DNA from: Betaproteobacteria bacterium
GTDB lineage: Bacteria > Pseudomonadota > Gammaproteobacteria > Burkholderiales > Burkholderiaceae_C
Length of the DNA: 64,000 bases
Reading direction: 5' to 3'
Assembly (NCBI GenBank): GCA_009921265.1
Contig: RFYV01000010.1
Coordinates: 1-64,000 of the forward strand
Shown here: positions 17,437 through 26,513 of the stretch, piece by piece
How the letters are laid out: each line of letters opens with the position of its first letter
Position numbering within the stretch: position 1 is the stretch's first letter
The notes under the pieces: generated by a model
Databases searched by the model: none
Told to the model about the DNA's origin: nothing
The model's input: the letters and a program-made list of their open reading frames with translations, nothing else
Program-made: the position numbers and the translations under genes

Positions 17437-18371
17437 AATTAGGCATCATCAAACGCGCACATGGATTGCGCAACGCTGTTATTGTCAAATGGGACTCCGC
17501 CACGCCAATGGCGCTGGACATTTCTCAAGCGGCCGCATCCATGGGCGATCAATGGCTTGCAGGATTGAACATGCAAGGCATCATTGAAAGTGGAGACAAA
17601 GCGTTGGATCACATCCGTCGATTGATTAAATGGTCTGTGAATCATCAAAACTCGCAATGGGTTGAGACTGCAAGTACAGCAGCATGGGATATTCCATTAC
17701 CTGCGCGTTCAATTATTTGTGCAGGACGCAATTTTGGTCGACACAAACAAGAGAGTTTGGATTATTGGAAAACACAAGGCGCAACAGGAATTCATTTTGA
17801 ATTTCCATCGGCGTTCATTAAACTGGCTCATACTCTTGTACCTCATCAAGCTCGCGTTGCACGCCCCGCAGACGTTCACGCGTTTGATTACGAAGTAGAA
17901 GCCGTTGCCATATTGGGTAAAAACTGTTTTCGCGTCAGCGAAGAGAATGCGCTCGAGCACGTATTTGGCTATACCGTTTTTAATGACTTGTCTGCTCGTG
18001 AATGGCAACTTAAAGAAATGCGCAATCAAATGATCATGATGGGGAAAAATTTTCCAGGCTTTGGTCCAATTGGTCCTTGGATAGTCACGGCTGATGAAAT
18101 TTCTGATCCCTCCAAAATGCACGTTTCACTTCGCGTCAATGGTCGAACCTTGCAAGACGAGAGCTGTGGCGATATGGTTTTTAGTTTTCCACAACTAATT
18201 TCGTTTTGGTCCAAATCGGGATTGGGCGCGGGAGACATGATTGCGTCAGGCACACCCGAGGGCGTTGCCTTACACAGAAAACCCAACGCTGACGATTTTT
18301 ATCTCAAGCCTGGTGATGTGATGGAGGCCGAGGTGGACGCAATCGGCATACTCACGACGCATATTGTTTGA
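17433..18371 (+). CDS. Fumarylacetoacetate hydrolase family protein
   Basis: 312 residues: an N-terminal lead and the C-terminal FAH domain from about residue 90 (IICAGRNFGRH). Metal-binding acids lie in FEFPSAFIK and FDYEVEAVAILGK, followed by FGYTVFNDLSAREWQ, MGKNFPGFGPIGPW and SGTPEGVAL, all family markers. FAH enzymes hydrolyse or decarboxylate/hydrate beta-dicarbonyl and 2-keto acids with Mg2+. It overlaps the Bug gene before it by 4 nt. A step acting on a diketo acid made by the neighbouring enzymes is plausible. The specific substrate is unknown. Confidence 0.9.
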   Translation: MKLGIIKRAHGLRNAVIVKWDSATPMALDISQAAASMGDQWLAGLNMQGIIESGDKALDHIRRLIKWSVNHQNSQWVETASTAAWDIPLPARSIICAGRNFGRHKQESLDYWKTQGATGIHFEFPSAFIKLAHTLVPHQARVARPADVHAFDYEVEAVAILGKNCFRVSEENALEHVFGYTVFNDLSAREWQLKEMRNQMIMMGKNFPGFGPIGPWIVTADEISDPSKMHVSLRVNGRTLQDESCGDMVFSFPQLISFWSKSGLGAGDMIASGTPEGVALHRKPNADDFYLKPGDVMEAEVDAIGILTTHIV

Positions 18372-18391
18372 ATTCAAAAGTTGGAAGATTC

Positions 18392-20470
18392 ATGAATCAA
18401 GCAAAAAACGCATTTTTACTCGCGGTTGACATTGGCGGCACTTTCACTGACTTAACTGTTTTTGATATCCAAACAGGGGATTTAAAAGCAGTGAAGTGTC
18501 TCACTTCATACGACAATTTTGTTCGTGCTATTGATGAATGTATGGCCGCACTTGGGTTATCGATTTCAAACGCTTTGTCTTTTAAGCACGGCACCACTTT
18601 GGTGATTAACTCGCTGTTGCAAAGAAAAGGTTCGCATACGGTGTTGCTCACCTCGCGCGGCTTTAAAGATGTATTAGAAATTGCGAGAGGGAACAGGGCG
18701 TTGCCCTATCAAATGCATTACCGCAAAGCCGACCCATTGATTTCTCGTGAGCGTCGCTATGAGCTAACTGAAAGAAGCAATGCGATGGGTGAATCGGTTG
18801 CCGCGCCTGATCTTTTGGAGTTAGAAAATTTAGCGCATCAATGGAAAGAGAAGGGCGTTGAGTCTGTTGCGATTTCTTTTATCAACGCATACGCAAACCC
18901 TGCGCACGAAGAAACGGTTGCAAACGCATTGCAAAAATTATTGCCTCATGCATTCATTACTTACGGAAGTCAGTTATCGCGCGAATGGTATGAGTATGAA
19001 AGAACGGCAACCGCATCTGCCAATGCGTTTGTCGGCCCCGAGGTGGGTCGCTATGTAGATCGATTGAGCAAAGGCCTTGATGAAAGAAAATTTGTCGGAG
19101 AGCGCTACTTTATGGGCTCGGGTTCGGGTGTAATCAGTTTTGAAGTGGCTTCTGCACAACCTGTTCGATTGGTCGAGTCGGGTCCTGTTGGTGGTGTGGT
19201 GGGCGCTGCCGCTTACGCACAAGCTTTGGGTATCTCGCACATGGTTGCTTTTGATATTGGTGGCACAACTGCCAAATGTGCATTGGTGAAGTCTGGACAA
19301 TTTGATATCAAGACTTCGTATTGGGTGGGTGGCTATGAACATGGATTTCCTATTCGCAGCAGCATAATCGATATTATTGAAGTGGGTGCGGGCGGTGGAT
19401 CGATTGCTCGACTTGATGTCGAAGATCGTTTGCGTGTGGGCCCTGAAAGTGCAGGATCTTTTCCAGGCCCCGTTGCTTTTGGTAGAGGCGGTACTGAACC
19501 AACAGTTACGGATGCAAATATTGTTTTAGGTCGACTCGACCCGCAAGCGCGCATGGGCGAAGATATCGTACTGAGTGTAGAAAAAGCACGTGAAGCCATT
19601 TGGCAAAAATTAGGCGAGCCTCTTGGATACACGAGTGAGCATGACGTCCCTCAAATTGCACAAGGCTTACTCACATTGGTTTCGGTGAAGATGTCTGCTG
19701 CGATTCGAAAAATAACTATCGAACGTGGTGAGGACCCCAGAGAATTTGTTTTGTTTGCATACGGCGGTGGTGGCCCATTGCATAGTGTCGAACTCGCTCG
19801 AGAGCTCTCGATTCCTAAAGTGATTGTTCCGATTCGTGCGGGCGTTTTTTCTGCATTAGGTATGCTGTTTGCAGAAGTGGAGTCCGATGAAAGTCGAACA
19901 TTTTTGGCGCCTCTCAATGCAGCCAATCTCATTCATGCAGTCAAATTATGCGAAGATATGCTCAGCGTGATCAAGGCTCGAATGCCTGCGTCTCAATCGC
20001 AGAACGACATGATTGTGTTGCGGTATGCTGAACTTCGTTATAAGGGTCAACACCACACGCTCCGTATTTTGTGGGATTCAAACACAACGAGTGATTCACT
20101 CCAAGAACATTTTGAAAATACGTATCGACAACGTTATGGACATGTGACTGCAGGTGCACTCATCGAGTTTGTTTCCATTGCAACCATCGTAAGACATGCG
20201 GTACAAAAACCCAACTTAGAGGCCATGGCGATTCAATCGGTGGCAGGAGCAAAGTCGAGTCCTACGACAGTTCAACGAGAGGTTTTTCTCGCGCGCAGTC
20301 GCAGTTGGAAAAAAATGCCTGTCTTTCAGCGTGCCGAGTTGCCCATCGGTTTTGCGCATCCAGGTCCTGCGTTGATTGAAGAGTATGGCGCTACCTGCCT
20401 CATCGATGAAGGCGATCGATTCCATATTGGTCGTCTCGCAGAACTTCACATTGATGTTTCATTAACTTAA
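18392..20470 (+). CDS. hyuA: Hydantoinase/oxoprolinase family subunit A (HyuA-like)
   Basis: 692 residues from the ATG at 18392, preceded by GGAAG; the TTG at 18368 is less likely. The N-terminal hydantoinase A domain starts LAVDIGGTFTDLTVF (DIGGTFTD at 13-20), with a second ATPase-fold phosphate loop later (FDIGGTTAKCALV). GAGGGSIARLD and FAYGGGGPLHSVELAREL are strongly conserved in N-methylhydantoinase, 5-oxoprolinase, acetone carboxylase and acetophenone carboxylase subunits. These enzymes use ATP to activate a carbonyl or amide. No third small subunit of acetone carboxylase type is present, which favours a two-subunit hydantoinase/lactamase-type enzyme. Confidence 0.93.
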   Translation: MNQAKNAFLLAVDIGGTFTDLTVFDIQTGDLKAVKCLTSYDNFVRAIDECMAALGLSISNALSFKHGTTLVINSLLQRKGSHTVLLTSRGFKDVLEIARGNRALPYQMHYRKADPLISRERRYELTERSNAMGESVAAPDLLELENLAHQWKEKGVESVAISFINAYANPAHEETVANALQKLLPHAFITYGSQLSREWYEYERTATASANAFVGPEVGRYVDRLSKGLDERKFVGERYFMGSGSGVISFEVASAQPVRLVESGPVGGVVGAAAYAQALGISHMVAFDIGGTTAKCALVKSGQFDIKTSYWVGGYEHGFPIRSSIIDIIEVGAGGGSIARLDVEDRLRVGPESAGSFPGPVAFGRGGTEPTVTDANIVLGRLDPQARMGEDIVLSVEKAREAIWQKLGEPLGYTSEHDVPQIAQGLLTLVSVKMSAAIRKITIERGEDPREFVLFAYGGGGPLHSVELARELSIPKVIVPIRAGVFSALGMLFAEVESDESRTFLAPLNAANLIHAVKLCEDMLSVIKARMPASQSQNDMIVLRYAELRYKGQHHTLRILWDSNTTSDSLQEHFENTYRQRYGHVTAGALIEFVSIATIVRHAVQKPNLEAMAIQSVAGAKSSPTTVQREVFLARSRSWKKMPVFQRAELPIGFAHPGPALIEEYGATCLIDEGDRFHIGRLAELHIDVSLT

Positions 20471-20496
20471 TTTATTTTTTGCAATCACAAAATTTT

Positions 20497-22203
20497 ATGA
20501 GCAATTGCCACTCCATCGATCCCATCACCTTAGAGGTGATTCGAAACAAATTGTTAGCCATTCCTGAACAGATCGAGGCCAACATCACGCGTACTGCATT
20601 TAGTCCACTCATTTATGAATACAAAGATTTTGCAGTGGGAATTGTTGACGTTGAATGTCGATTGATATCGCAGGGAAAAGGCGGCATCCCTCTTTTTGTT
20701 GCGAATATTTTGGGTGCTGCCGTCGAGGATGGCATCTATTTTTATGGCAAAGATGGGTTCGAGCACGGTGACGTGATCATTTGTAATTATTCAGGTGTGT
20801 TGGGTCAGCATCTCAATAACGTTGTTATGTATACGCCCATATTTGCCAGCGAACAATCGCGATCTCCTGAAGCGTTTTTAGCAATAGCCGCACATTGGAC
20901 GGATGTGGGTGGTCGTGAAGTGGGCTCATCTGCGACGAATGACACTGTGAGTATTTTTCAAGAAGGCATTCAGTTTAGAACTGTTAAGTTGCAAAAAGCA
21001 GGGCAGCCTGTTCAAGATATTTATCGGATGATCGAATTCAATACTCGATTTCCTGTCGTTGTTTTGGGTGATGTGGCATCACAAATGGGCGGTTGTTTGC
21101 TTGGACGCAATCTGTATCAAGGATTACTTAAGCAATATGGCGTTGAAACTGTATCGCACGCGATTGAGCAACTGTGGATGAAATCAGAACAAGCAGCACG
21201 TCAAATCATTGAAGGCATTCCTGATGGCACTTATACGGCCTATGCTGAACTTGATGACGACGGCATTCAAGTGGGGCAAGTCGTTCCGATACCAGTTACT
21301 GTACGGATTAAGGGTAAGCAACTCGAAGTTGATTTTTCAGATATCGCGCCCGTGCTCAAAGGCCCGTTTAATTCTGGCGCATTAGGCGGCGGAATCACTG
21401 CCGCGAGAATTGCAATGAGTTATCTTTTACCCAATGGTGATGCACCCAACGAAGGAACCTTTCGATGTTTGTCGGTTGTATTGCCTGAAGGAAAATTTTT
21501 GAGCGCTCCAGCAACAGCACCGATGGCGCGTTACAGTACGCCCTTAGCCACAGTCATTGACGTTGTGTTGCGTGCAGTGGGTCAAGCAAGACCTGATTTG
21601 GTTGCAGGCGGACATCACGGTGCTTTTGGTGTTCATGTGTTCAGTGGCAGAAAAGCAAATGGAGAGCTGTTTAAAAATCTTGAAACAGGTCAAGGTGGTT
21701 TTGGCGCGAGTCAAAGAGGGGATGGCAGTGGTCCATTTAAAACCTATGCGCATGGCGATACGTTCAACGTGCCTGTTGAATTGCAAGAAGCGCTCTATCC
21801 GGTTTTTTTCGATTCCATTTCTCTCAGACAAGATTCGGGTGGACCTGGTCAATTCAGAGGCGGACTCGGTGTTAGCAAGCGCGTCAAAGCGCTTCAAGAC
21901 TGTCACCTCAACGTGAGTATGGATCGAACAAAATGCCCGCCATGGGGGGTTAACTCAGGGCACGATGGTGCAAGTGGGCAAGTAATTTTGAATCCAGGAA
22001 CTGATCGTGAAGAGCACTTAAAGAAAGCCGACCGTTCACTCAAAAAGGGCGATTGGGTACAAGTCGATTCTGGGGGAGGCGGTGGCTACGGTGAACCATC
22101 CAAACGTTCAATCGACAGCATCACGCATGATCTTTTAAAAGGCTATATCAGTGAAGAGGCCGCAAAAAAGATTTATGGTTATTCATCACCTTCCAAACTT
22201 TGA
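20497..22203 (+). CDS. hyuB: Hydantoinase/oxoprolinase family subunit B (HyuB-like)
   Basis: 568 residues if started at the ATG at 20497 (MSNCHSIDPITLEVIRNKL). No good ribosome-binding site is visible, so the TTG at 20479 is not excluded. Family marks: IDPITLEVIRNKL at the N-terminus, YEYKDFAVGIVD, the GGHHGAFGVHVFSG stretch and DSGGPGQFRGGLG followed by DSGGGGGYG near the C-terminus. It forms the catalytic complex with HyuA, whose gene ends 26 nt before this start. The reaction is probably ATP-dependent hydrolysis or carboxylation of a cyclic amide or ketone. Confidence 0.93.
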   Translation: MSNCHSIDPITLEVIRNKLLAIPEQIEANITRTAFSPLIYEYKDFAVGIVDVECRLISQGKGGIPLFVANILGAAVEDGIYFYGKDGFEHGDVIICNYSGVLGQHLNNVVMYTPIFASEQSRSPEAFLAIAAHWTDVGGREVGSSATNDTVSIFQEGIQFRTVKLQKAGQPVQDIYRMIEFNTRFPVVVLGDVASQMGGCLLGRNLYQGLLKQYGVETVSHAIEQLWMKSEQAARQIIEGIPDGTYTAYAELDDDGIQVGQVVPIPVTVRIKGKQLEVDFSDIAPVLKGPFNSGALGGGITAARIAMSYLLPNGDAPNEGTFRCLSVVLPEGKFLSAPATAPMARYSTPLATVIDVVLRAVGQARPDLVAGGHHGAFGVHVFSGRKANGELFKNLETGQGGFGASQRGDGSGPFKTYAHGDTFNVPVELQEALYPVFFDSISLRQDSGGPGQFRGGLGVSKRVKALQDCHLNVSMDRTKCPPWGVNSGHDGASGQVILNPGTDREEHLKKADRSLKKGDWVQVDSGGGGGYGEPSKRSIDSITHDLLKGYISEEAAKKIYGYSSPSKL

Positions 22204-22228
22204 AGTTTTTATCTAAAGGAGAATGCAT

Positions 22229-23239
22229 ATGAAAAAATCAAACACACTCAATCGCAGACAAATTCTTCAATCTGCAATTGCTGCACCAATGGCTTTGCAC
22301 GCACAGTTTTCTGGTGCACAAAGTCAAGATTTTCCTACCCGCCCCGTTAAAGTCACCGTCCCCTTTGCAGCGGGTGGTTCGGTTGATCAAATGGCGCGTT
22401 ACATCGGTGGCAAGTTGCTTCCTAAATGGGGGCAACCGTTGGTGGTGGAGAGTCGCGCAGGAGCCAATTCTTTGGTCGGTACAACCTATGTTGCAAAAGC
22501 GCCTGCGGATGGATACAACATTTTGATGGCCGCTGATCCTGCGTTTTCCATCATTCCGTTGTTAAACAAAAATATGCCCTACAACGCAGATAAAGATTTT
22601 GCACCTTTATCCATCATGTGTCAGATCTCGTTTTTACTTGTGGCACATGGCAGTTTTCCTGCTAATAATTTTCAAGAGTTTGTTGCTTATGCAAAAGCCA
22701 ATCCAGGAAAAGTTTCTTATTCATCGCCAGGTATTGCAAGTCAACATCATGTGATGTTTGAAGTGCTGGCCAATCGTTTAGGTATTGAGTTGTTGCATGT
22801 GCCATACCAAGGAATTGCACCTTCAATGTCTGCGCTGCTTGCTGGCGAGGTTAATTTATTGTTAGGTGCGTTGGCGCTACCACTGTCGCATATTCGTTCG
22901 GGCAGGATCAAAGCGCTTGCGTTTGCCGGTACAGAAAGACACCCCTTGTTGCCCCAAGTGCCCACTGTTTTGCAAGCGGGTGGTATTGCATTTGAAGCAC
23001 GCTCTTGGTTTGGCGCATTTGCACCCGCAGCAACACCCAAAGACATTGTGCAAAAAATGTCCAACGATATTTGGGATGTGACATCGAGCAAAGATTTTAG
23101 TGAGAACTTTTTGATTCCAAATGGGTACGATCCCATCAACACCATCAAGCCATCGCAGTTTGTAAAATTTTTACAGGATGATCGCGCTCGCTGGGAAAAA
23201 GCGATTGCACTCATTCCGCCTGATAAGCTCAAAACTTAA
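22229..23239 (+). CDS. Bug/TctC-family periplasmic binding protein, Tat-like signal
   Basis: 336 residues. The ribosome-binding site AAAGGAG ends 7 nt before the ATG at 22229; the ATG at 22223 would be too close. The signal has NRRQILQSAIAAPMAL, a twin-arginine-like motif, ending near SGAQS. Motifs: VTVPFAAGGSVDQMARYI, VESRAGANSLVG, HVPYQGIAPSMSALL and FAPAATPKDI. It is the third receptor of the operon and lies close behind hyuB. It shares a GS-V-D variant and a C-terminal ...DDRARWEKAI ending with the receptor at 32263, which suggests a common subfamily. Confidence 0.94.
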   Translation: MKKSNTLNRRQILQSAIAAPMALHAQFSGAQSQDFPTRPVKVTVPFAAGGSVDQMARYIGGKLLPKWGQPLVVESRAGANSLVGTTYVAKAPADGYNILMAADPAFSIIPLLNKNMPYNADKDFAPLSIMCQISFLLVAHGSFPANNFQEFVAYAKANPGKVSYSSPGIASQHHVMFEVLANRLGIELLHVPYQGIAPSMSALLAGEVNLLLGALALPLSHIRSGRIKALAFAGTERHPLLPQVPTVLQAGGIAFEARSWFGAFAPAATPKDIVQKMSNDIWDVTSSKDFSENFLIPNGYDPINTIKPSQFVKFLQDDRARWEKAIALIPPDKLKT

Positions 23240-23306
23240 TAAATGTGGTCCGTGCAGTGATAAGTAAATAGAGGACAATGTTTGAAATATCAAAGGAGAC
23301 TACCGA

Positions 23307-24302
23307 ATGTTGACTTTTTCATACGCTGGGCTGAGATATCTATTCATCACTCTTTTTGCATTTATATACGTCGCGTCTCCCCATATTTCATGGGCTCAGT
23401 CTGCATATCCCAATAAACCCATCAAACTGATTGCTCCTTTTCCACCAGGCGGTACCAGCGATGTGCTGGCAAGATTGATTGCAATGAAGCTTTCAGAAGG
23501 GTTAGGGCAGCCTATCACTGTGGATAACCGCGCAGGAGCCAGCGGTAATATTGGTCATGAGACTGCGGCTAAATCTGCTCCCGATGGATATACCTTATTG
23601 CTTTCAAATAGCAGCACAGTTGTGAATAACCCTTTCATGTTCAAAAAATTATCTTTTGATCCGATTGATGATTTTTCAGCGATTGCGTTGGTCGCTTCTG
23701 CTGGACAGGTTTTGGTTGTTCATCCATCTGTACCCGTTACCACATTGGCTGAAGTAACGGCTTATGCCAAAGCCAATCCAGGCATACTCAATTTCGGTTC
23801 GGGTGGTAAAGGAATTCAATCGCACATCAGCGGTGAAATGTATAAAAGTGCGGTTGGCGTCAACATTGTTCACATCCCTTACAAAGGAACAATACAAGCA
23901 GTAACTGATGTATTGGGAGGTCAAATACAAATGGTATTCTCAGATATGGTGCCTGCGATGCCGCATATTAAAAGCGGTAAGTTGCGAGCAATTGCAGTAA
24001 CCAGCGTTCAGCGATCCGTTGCATTGCCCGATGTACCCACGATGATTGAGTCGGGTGTGCTAGGTTTTGAATCGGGTGTGTGGTGGTCTATCGTTGCACC
24101 CAAAGGAACGCCTATAGAAATTATTAATCGCATCAACTTGGAGCTCGGCAAGATCATGCAATTGAATGATGTTCGTGAAACTTTGGGCAACTTGGGTGTT
24201 GCACCTCTTCATAGCACCCCCAATAAAGTTGCAGAAACAATTCGATCAGAGTCACCGTTGATGGGGAAAATTTTAAAAGCAGCGGGTGTTGAAGCTGAAT
24301 GA
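23307..24302 (+). CDS. Bug/TctC-family periplasmic binding protein
   Basis: 331 residues, with a Sec signal ending SWAQS and AAAGGAG upstream of the ATG. Motifs: LIAPFPPGGTSDVLARLI, VDNRAGASGNIG, APDGYTLLL, HIPYKGTIQAVTDVL and VAPKGTPIEI. The 67-nt gap before it has no clear terminator, so it probably belongs to the same operon. It lies 23 nt before the CoA-transferase gene. It is the fourth receptor of the operon. Confidence 0.94.
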   Translation: MLTFSYAGLRYLFITLFAFIYVASPHISWAQSAYPNKPIKLIAPFPPGGTSDVLARLIAMKLSEGLGQPITVDNRAGASGNIGHETAAKSAPDGYTLLLSNSSTVVNNPFMFKKLSFDPIDDFSAIALVASAGQVLVVHPSVPVTTLAEVTAYAKANPGILNFGSGGKGIQSHISGEMYKSAVGVNIVHIPYKGTIQAVTDVLGGQIQMVFSDMVPAMPHIKSGKLRAIAVTSVQRSVALPDVPTMIESGVLGFESGVWWSIVAPKGTPIEIINRINLELGKIMQLNDVRETLGNLGVAPLHSTPNKVAETIRSESPLMGKILKAAGVEAE

Positions 24303-24325
24303 AATTATTGTAAAAGACAACTCAG

Positions 24326-25504
24326 ATGCAACTTGAAGGAATTCGCGTAGTCGATTTGACGCGCATACTTGCAGGACCTTTTTGTTCGATGTTTTTAGCG
24401 GACATGGGTGCTGAAGTCATCAAGATCGAAGACCCATTCGATGGCGATCCTGTCAGAAAACAAGGCGCATCTGTCAATGGTTATTCACTTTACTTCGCAA
24501 GTTTCAATCGCAATAAACGCTCACTCACACTGGCCCTTCGTACCAAAGAGGGCATGGATATTTTGCGATCATTGATTCGACAAGCCGATGTAATCGTTAA
24601 CAACTATCGTCCTGGCGTGATGGAGAAAATGGGTTTAGGTCGAGCAGAGTTGATGGCTCTCAAGCCTGACATCATCAGCTGTCATGTCACGGGCTTTGGT
24701 TTAACGGGACCATACACTGACAGGCCTTCATTTGACTTCATCGCACAAGCAATGAGCGGGTTTATGAGTGTGACAGGTTTTGAAGAAGGCCCACCGATGC
24801 GCGCGGGCCCACCGATTTCTGATTTGGTGGCAGGCCAGCAAGCAGCGATGGGTATATTGGCTGCATTGGTTCGTCGCAACCGAACAGGCGAGGGCGAAGA
24901 AATCGCCACTGCACTCACCGATGGCATGACCAGCATGTTGGCTTTTTTGGCTACCAATTACTTTGCCAATGAAAAGATACCCAAGAGAACGGGTAATGAT
25001 CACAGCTTAGCGTCACCCTACGGATTATTTGAAGCGTCAGATGGTCAAATTGCAATTGCTCCATCCAACGATAGGTTTTATTTCAAACTGCTTGATGCAC
25101 TCGATTTAGGCCATCTTCGCGATCATCCCGACTTTCAAACCAATGACGATCGCTACCTTCATCGTTTGGCGATCAACGCCGAGATCAATTTGCAGACCAA
25201 AAAACAATCGGTTGCTCATTGGATAGATGCGATCAACCGAGCGGGAATTCCATGCGGTAAGGTTTTAGACATGGGGCAGGTGTTTGAGGACCCACAAACG
25301 CAGCACCAACAAATGCGCATGACGATTGATCATCCACAGCACGGCAAGCTCGATGTCTTGGGTTTTCCAATTAAATTCACAGATGAGCCCTGTCGCGTCC
25401 ATCGCCCCCCGCCCGTGCTAGGTGCAGATACTGATGCTATATTGACAGAACTGGGTTTTAATACACAACAAATTCATGAACTGCGCGCGCGTGGTGTGAT
25501 TTAG
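24326..25504 (+). CDS. Class III (CaiB/BaiF family) CoA-transferase
   Basis: 392 residues. The N-terminus has the family start GIRVVDLTRILAGPFCSMFLADMGAEVIKIE, followed by NRNKRSLTL. The catalytic aspartate expected after the R-x-G-P motif is present at 166 (AGPPISDLVAG). The C-terminal end PPPVLGADTDAIL is also typical. The enzyme moves CoA from a donor acyl-CoA, usually succinyl-CoA, to a free carboxylate in the cytoplasm. With the lyase that follows 30 nt later it makes a logical CoA-activation then cleavage pair. The substrate is unknown; succinyl-CoA:citramalate/itaconate-type transfer is one possibility. Confidence 0.93.
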   Translation: MQLEGIRVVDLTRILAGPFCSMFLADMGAEVIKIEDPFDGDPVRKQGASVNGYSLYFASFNRNKRSLTLALRTKEGMDILRSLIRQADVIVNNYRPGVMEKMGLGRAELMALKPDIISCHVTGFGLTGPYTDRPSFDFIAQAMSGFMSVTGFEEGPPMRAGPPISDLVAGQQAAMGILAALVRRNRTGEGEEIATALTDGMTSMLAFLATNYFANEKIPKRTGNDHSLASPYGLFEASDGQIAIAPSNDRFYFKLLDALDLGHLRDHPDFQTNDDRYLHRLAINAEINLQTKKQSVAHWIDAINRAGIPCGKVLDMGQVFEDPQTQHQQMRMTIDHPQHGKLDVLGFPIKFTDEPCRVHRPPPVLGADTDAILTELGFNTQQIHELRARGVI

Positions 25505-25534
25505 TTTTCATTTTTTTTCAAATAGGACTTTAAT

Positions 25535-26491
25535 ATGTCGTACCAACCCAAATCTAACAATGATCGTTTTGTACTCGTCACCGAAGTTGGCACCCGTGAC
25601 GGTTTTCAAGCCGAAAAAGAATTCATCCCCACACAGTCAAAAGCCGATTTAATCAACGCACTGATTGATGCGGGTGTGACGAGTGTTGAAGCTACGTCCT
25701 TTGTTTCACCGCGTGCTGTGCCTCAATTGGCCGATGCCGCTCAACTCATGGACATGATTGTTCGCAAACCTGGTGTACGAATCACTGCATTGGTGCCCAA
25801 CGCTCGAGGTGCCGAGCGGGCAGCTGCAGCCAAGGTCGACATGATGGCTTCGTTTATTTCTGCATCCGAAACTCATTGCCAAGCCAATTTAAATAAATCC
25901 ATCGATGCAGCCATTGCAGACTTCAATGAATTTGCACCCATTGCCAAAAAATTCGGCATCTCATTGCGTGGTGCAGTCGCTACTGCATTTGGTTGTCCGT
26001 TTGAAGGCGACGTCAAGATTGAAAACATTCTCAAGATCATCGATGCATACATGGCTGATGGTGTACGCAACATCAGTTTAGGAGATACAACGGGTATGGC
26101 CACACCGCCTGTGGTGTCAAGAGTGGTAGAGGCAATCAGGTCGCGTCATCCACAAGCGGTAATTGCGCTTCACTTTCACAACACCCGTGGCATTGGTTTG
26201 GCCAACGTGATGAATGGACTTGAACTCGGTATTCGTGAATACGAATCTTCATTTGGTGGCCTGGGTGGTTGTCCATTTGCACCAGGTGCAACAGGCAATA
26301 TCTGTACAGAAGATTTGGTTTATTTACTCCACGAATGTGGCTATGAAACAGGTATCGACTTAGAAAAACTGGCTTCAATCGCCATGCGCGTACAAGACTT
26401 GATGAAGCGCGAACTGCCAGGTCAATTTATGCGTTCAGGCCCGCGGCTCAAACTTTCATCGTTGGAATCGGTTCAACGCGCGGTGGGATGA
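25535..26491 (+). CDS. Hydroxymethylglutaryl-CoA lyase-like enzyme
   Basis: 318 residues of the DRE-TIM metallolyase family. The metal/substrate motif is TEVGTRDGFQ (R21, D22), the metal histidines are in ALHFHNTRG (213 and 215), and the active-site loop cysteine is 246 (GGLGGCPFAPGATGN). This is the full HMG-CoA lyase signature, so retro-Claisen cleavage of a 3-hydroxy-3-methyl or similar acyl-CoA is expected. In this operon the substrate is probably the CoA ester made by the preceding transferase. Leucine degradation is not indicated, since no isovaleryl-CoA or methylcrotonyl-CoA genes occur here. Confidence 0.93.
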   Translation: MSYQPKSNNDRFVLVTEVGTRDGFQAEKEFIPTQSKADLINALIDAGVTSVEATSFVSPRAVPQLADAAQLMDMIVRKPGVRITALVPNARGAERAAAAKVDMMASFISASETHCQANLNKSIDAAIADFNEFAPIAKKFGISLRGAVATAFGCPFEGDVKIENILKIIDAYMADGVRNISLGDTTGMATPPVVSRVVEAIRSRHPQAVIALHFHNTRGIGLANVMNGLELGIREYESSFGGLGGCPFAPGATGNICTEDLVYLLHECGYETGIDLEKLASIAMRVQDLMKRELPGQFMRSGPRLKLSSLESVQRAVG

Positions 26492-26513
26492 GTCCCACTT
26501 CACGCTGAATCAA

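Noticed and set aside
18392-22203. Acetone or acetophenone carboxylase instead of hydantoinase
   Set aside because: The A and B subunits alone cannot separate these enzymes, but the small third subunit of acetone carboxylase is absent, so I kept the broader family name.
22747-23232. Minus-strand frame of 161 codons inside the Bug gene at 22229
   Set aside because: Antisense shadow: the plus strand carries all Bug motifs, and the shadow has no signal, domain or start site.
25535-26491. Leucine-degradation HMG-CoA lyase
   Set aside because: The active-site motifs fit, but no isovaleryl-CoA dehydrogenase or methylcrotonyl-CoA carboxylase genes occur nearby, and the gene sits in a different operon.
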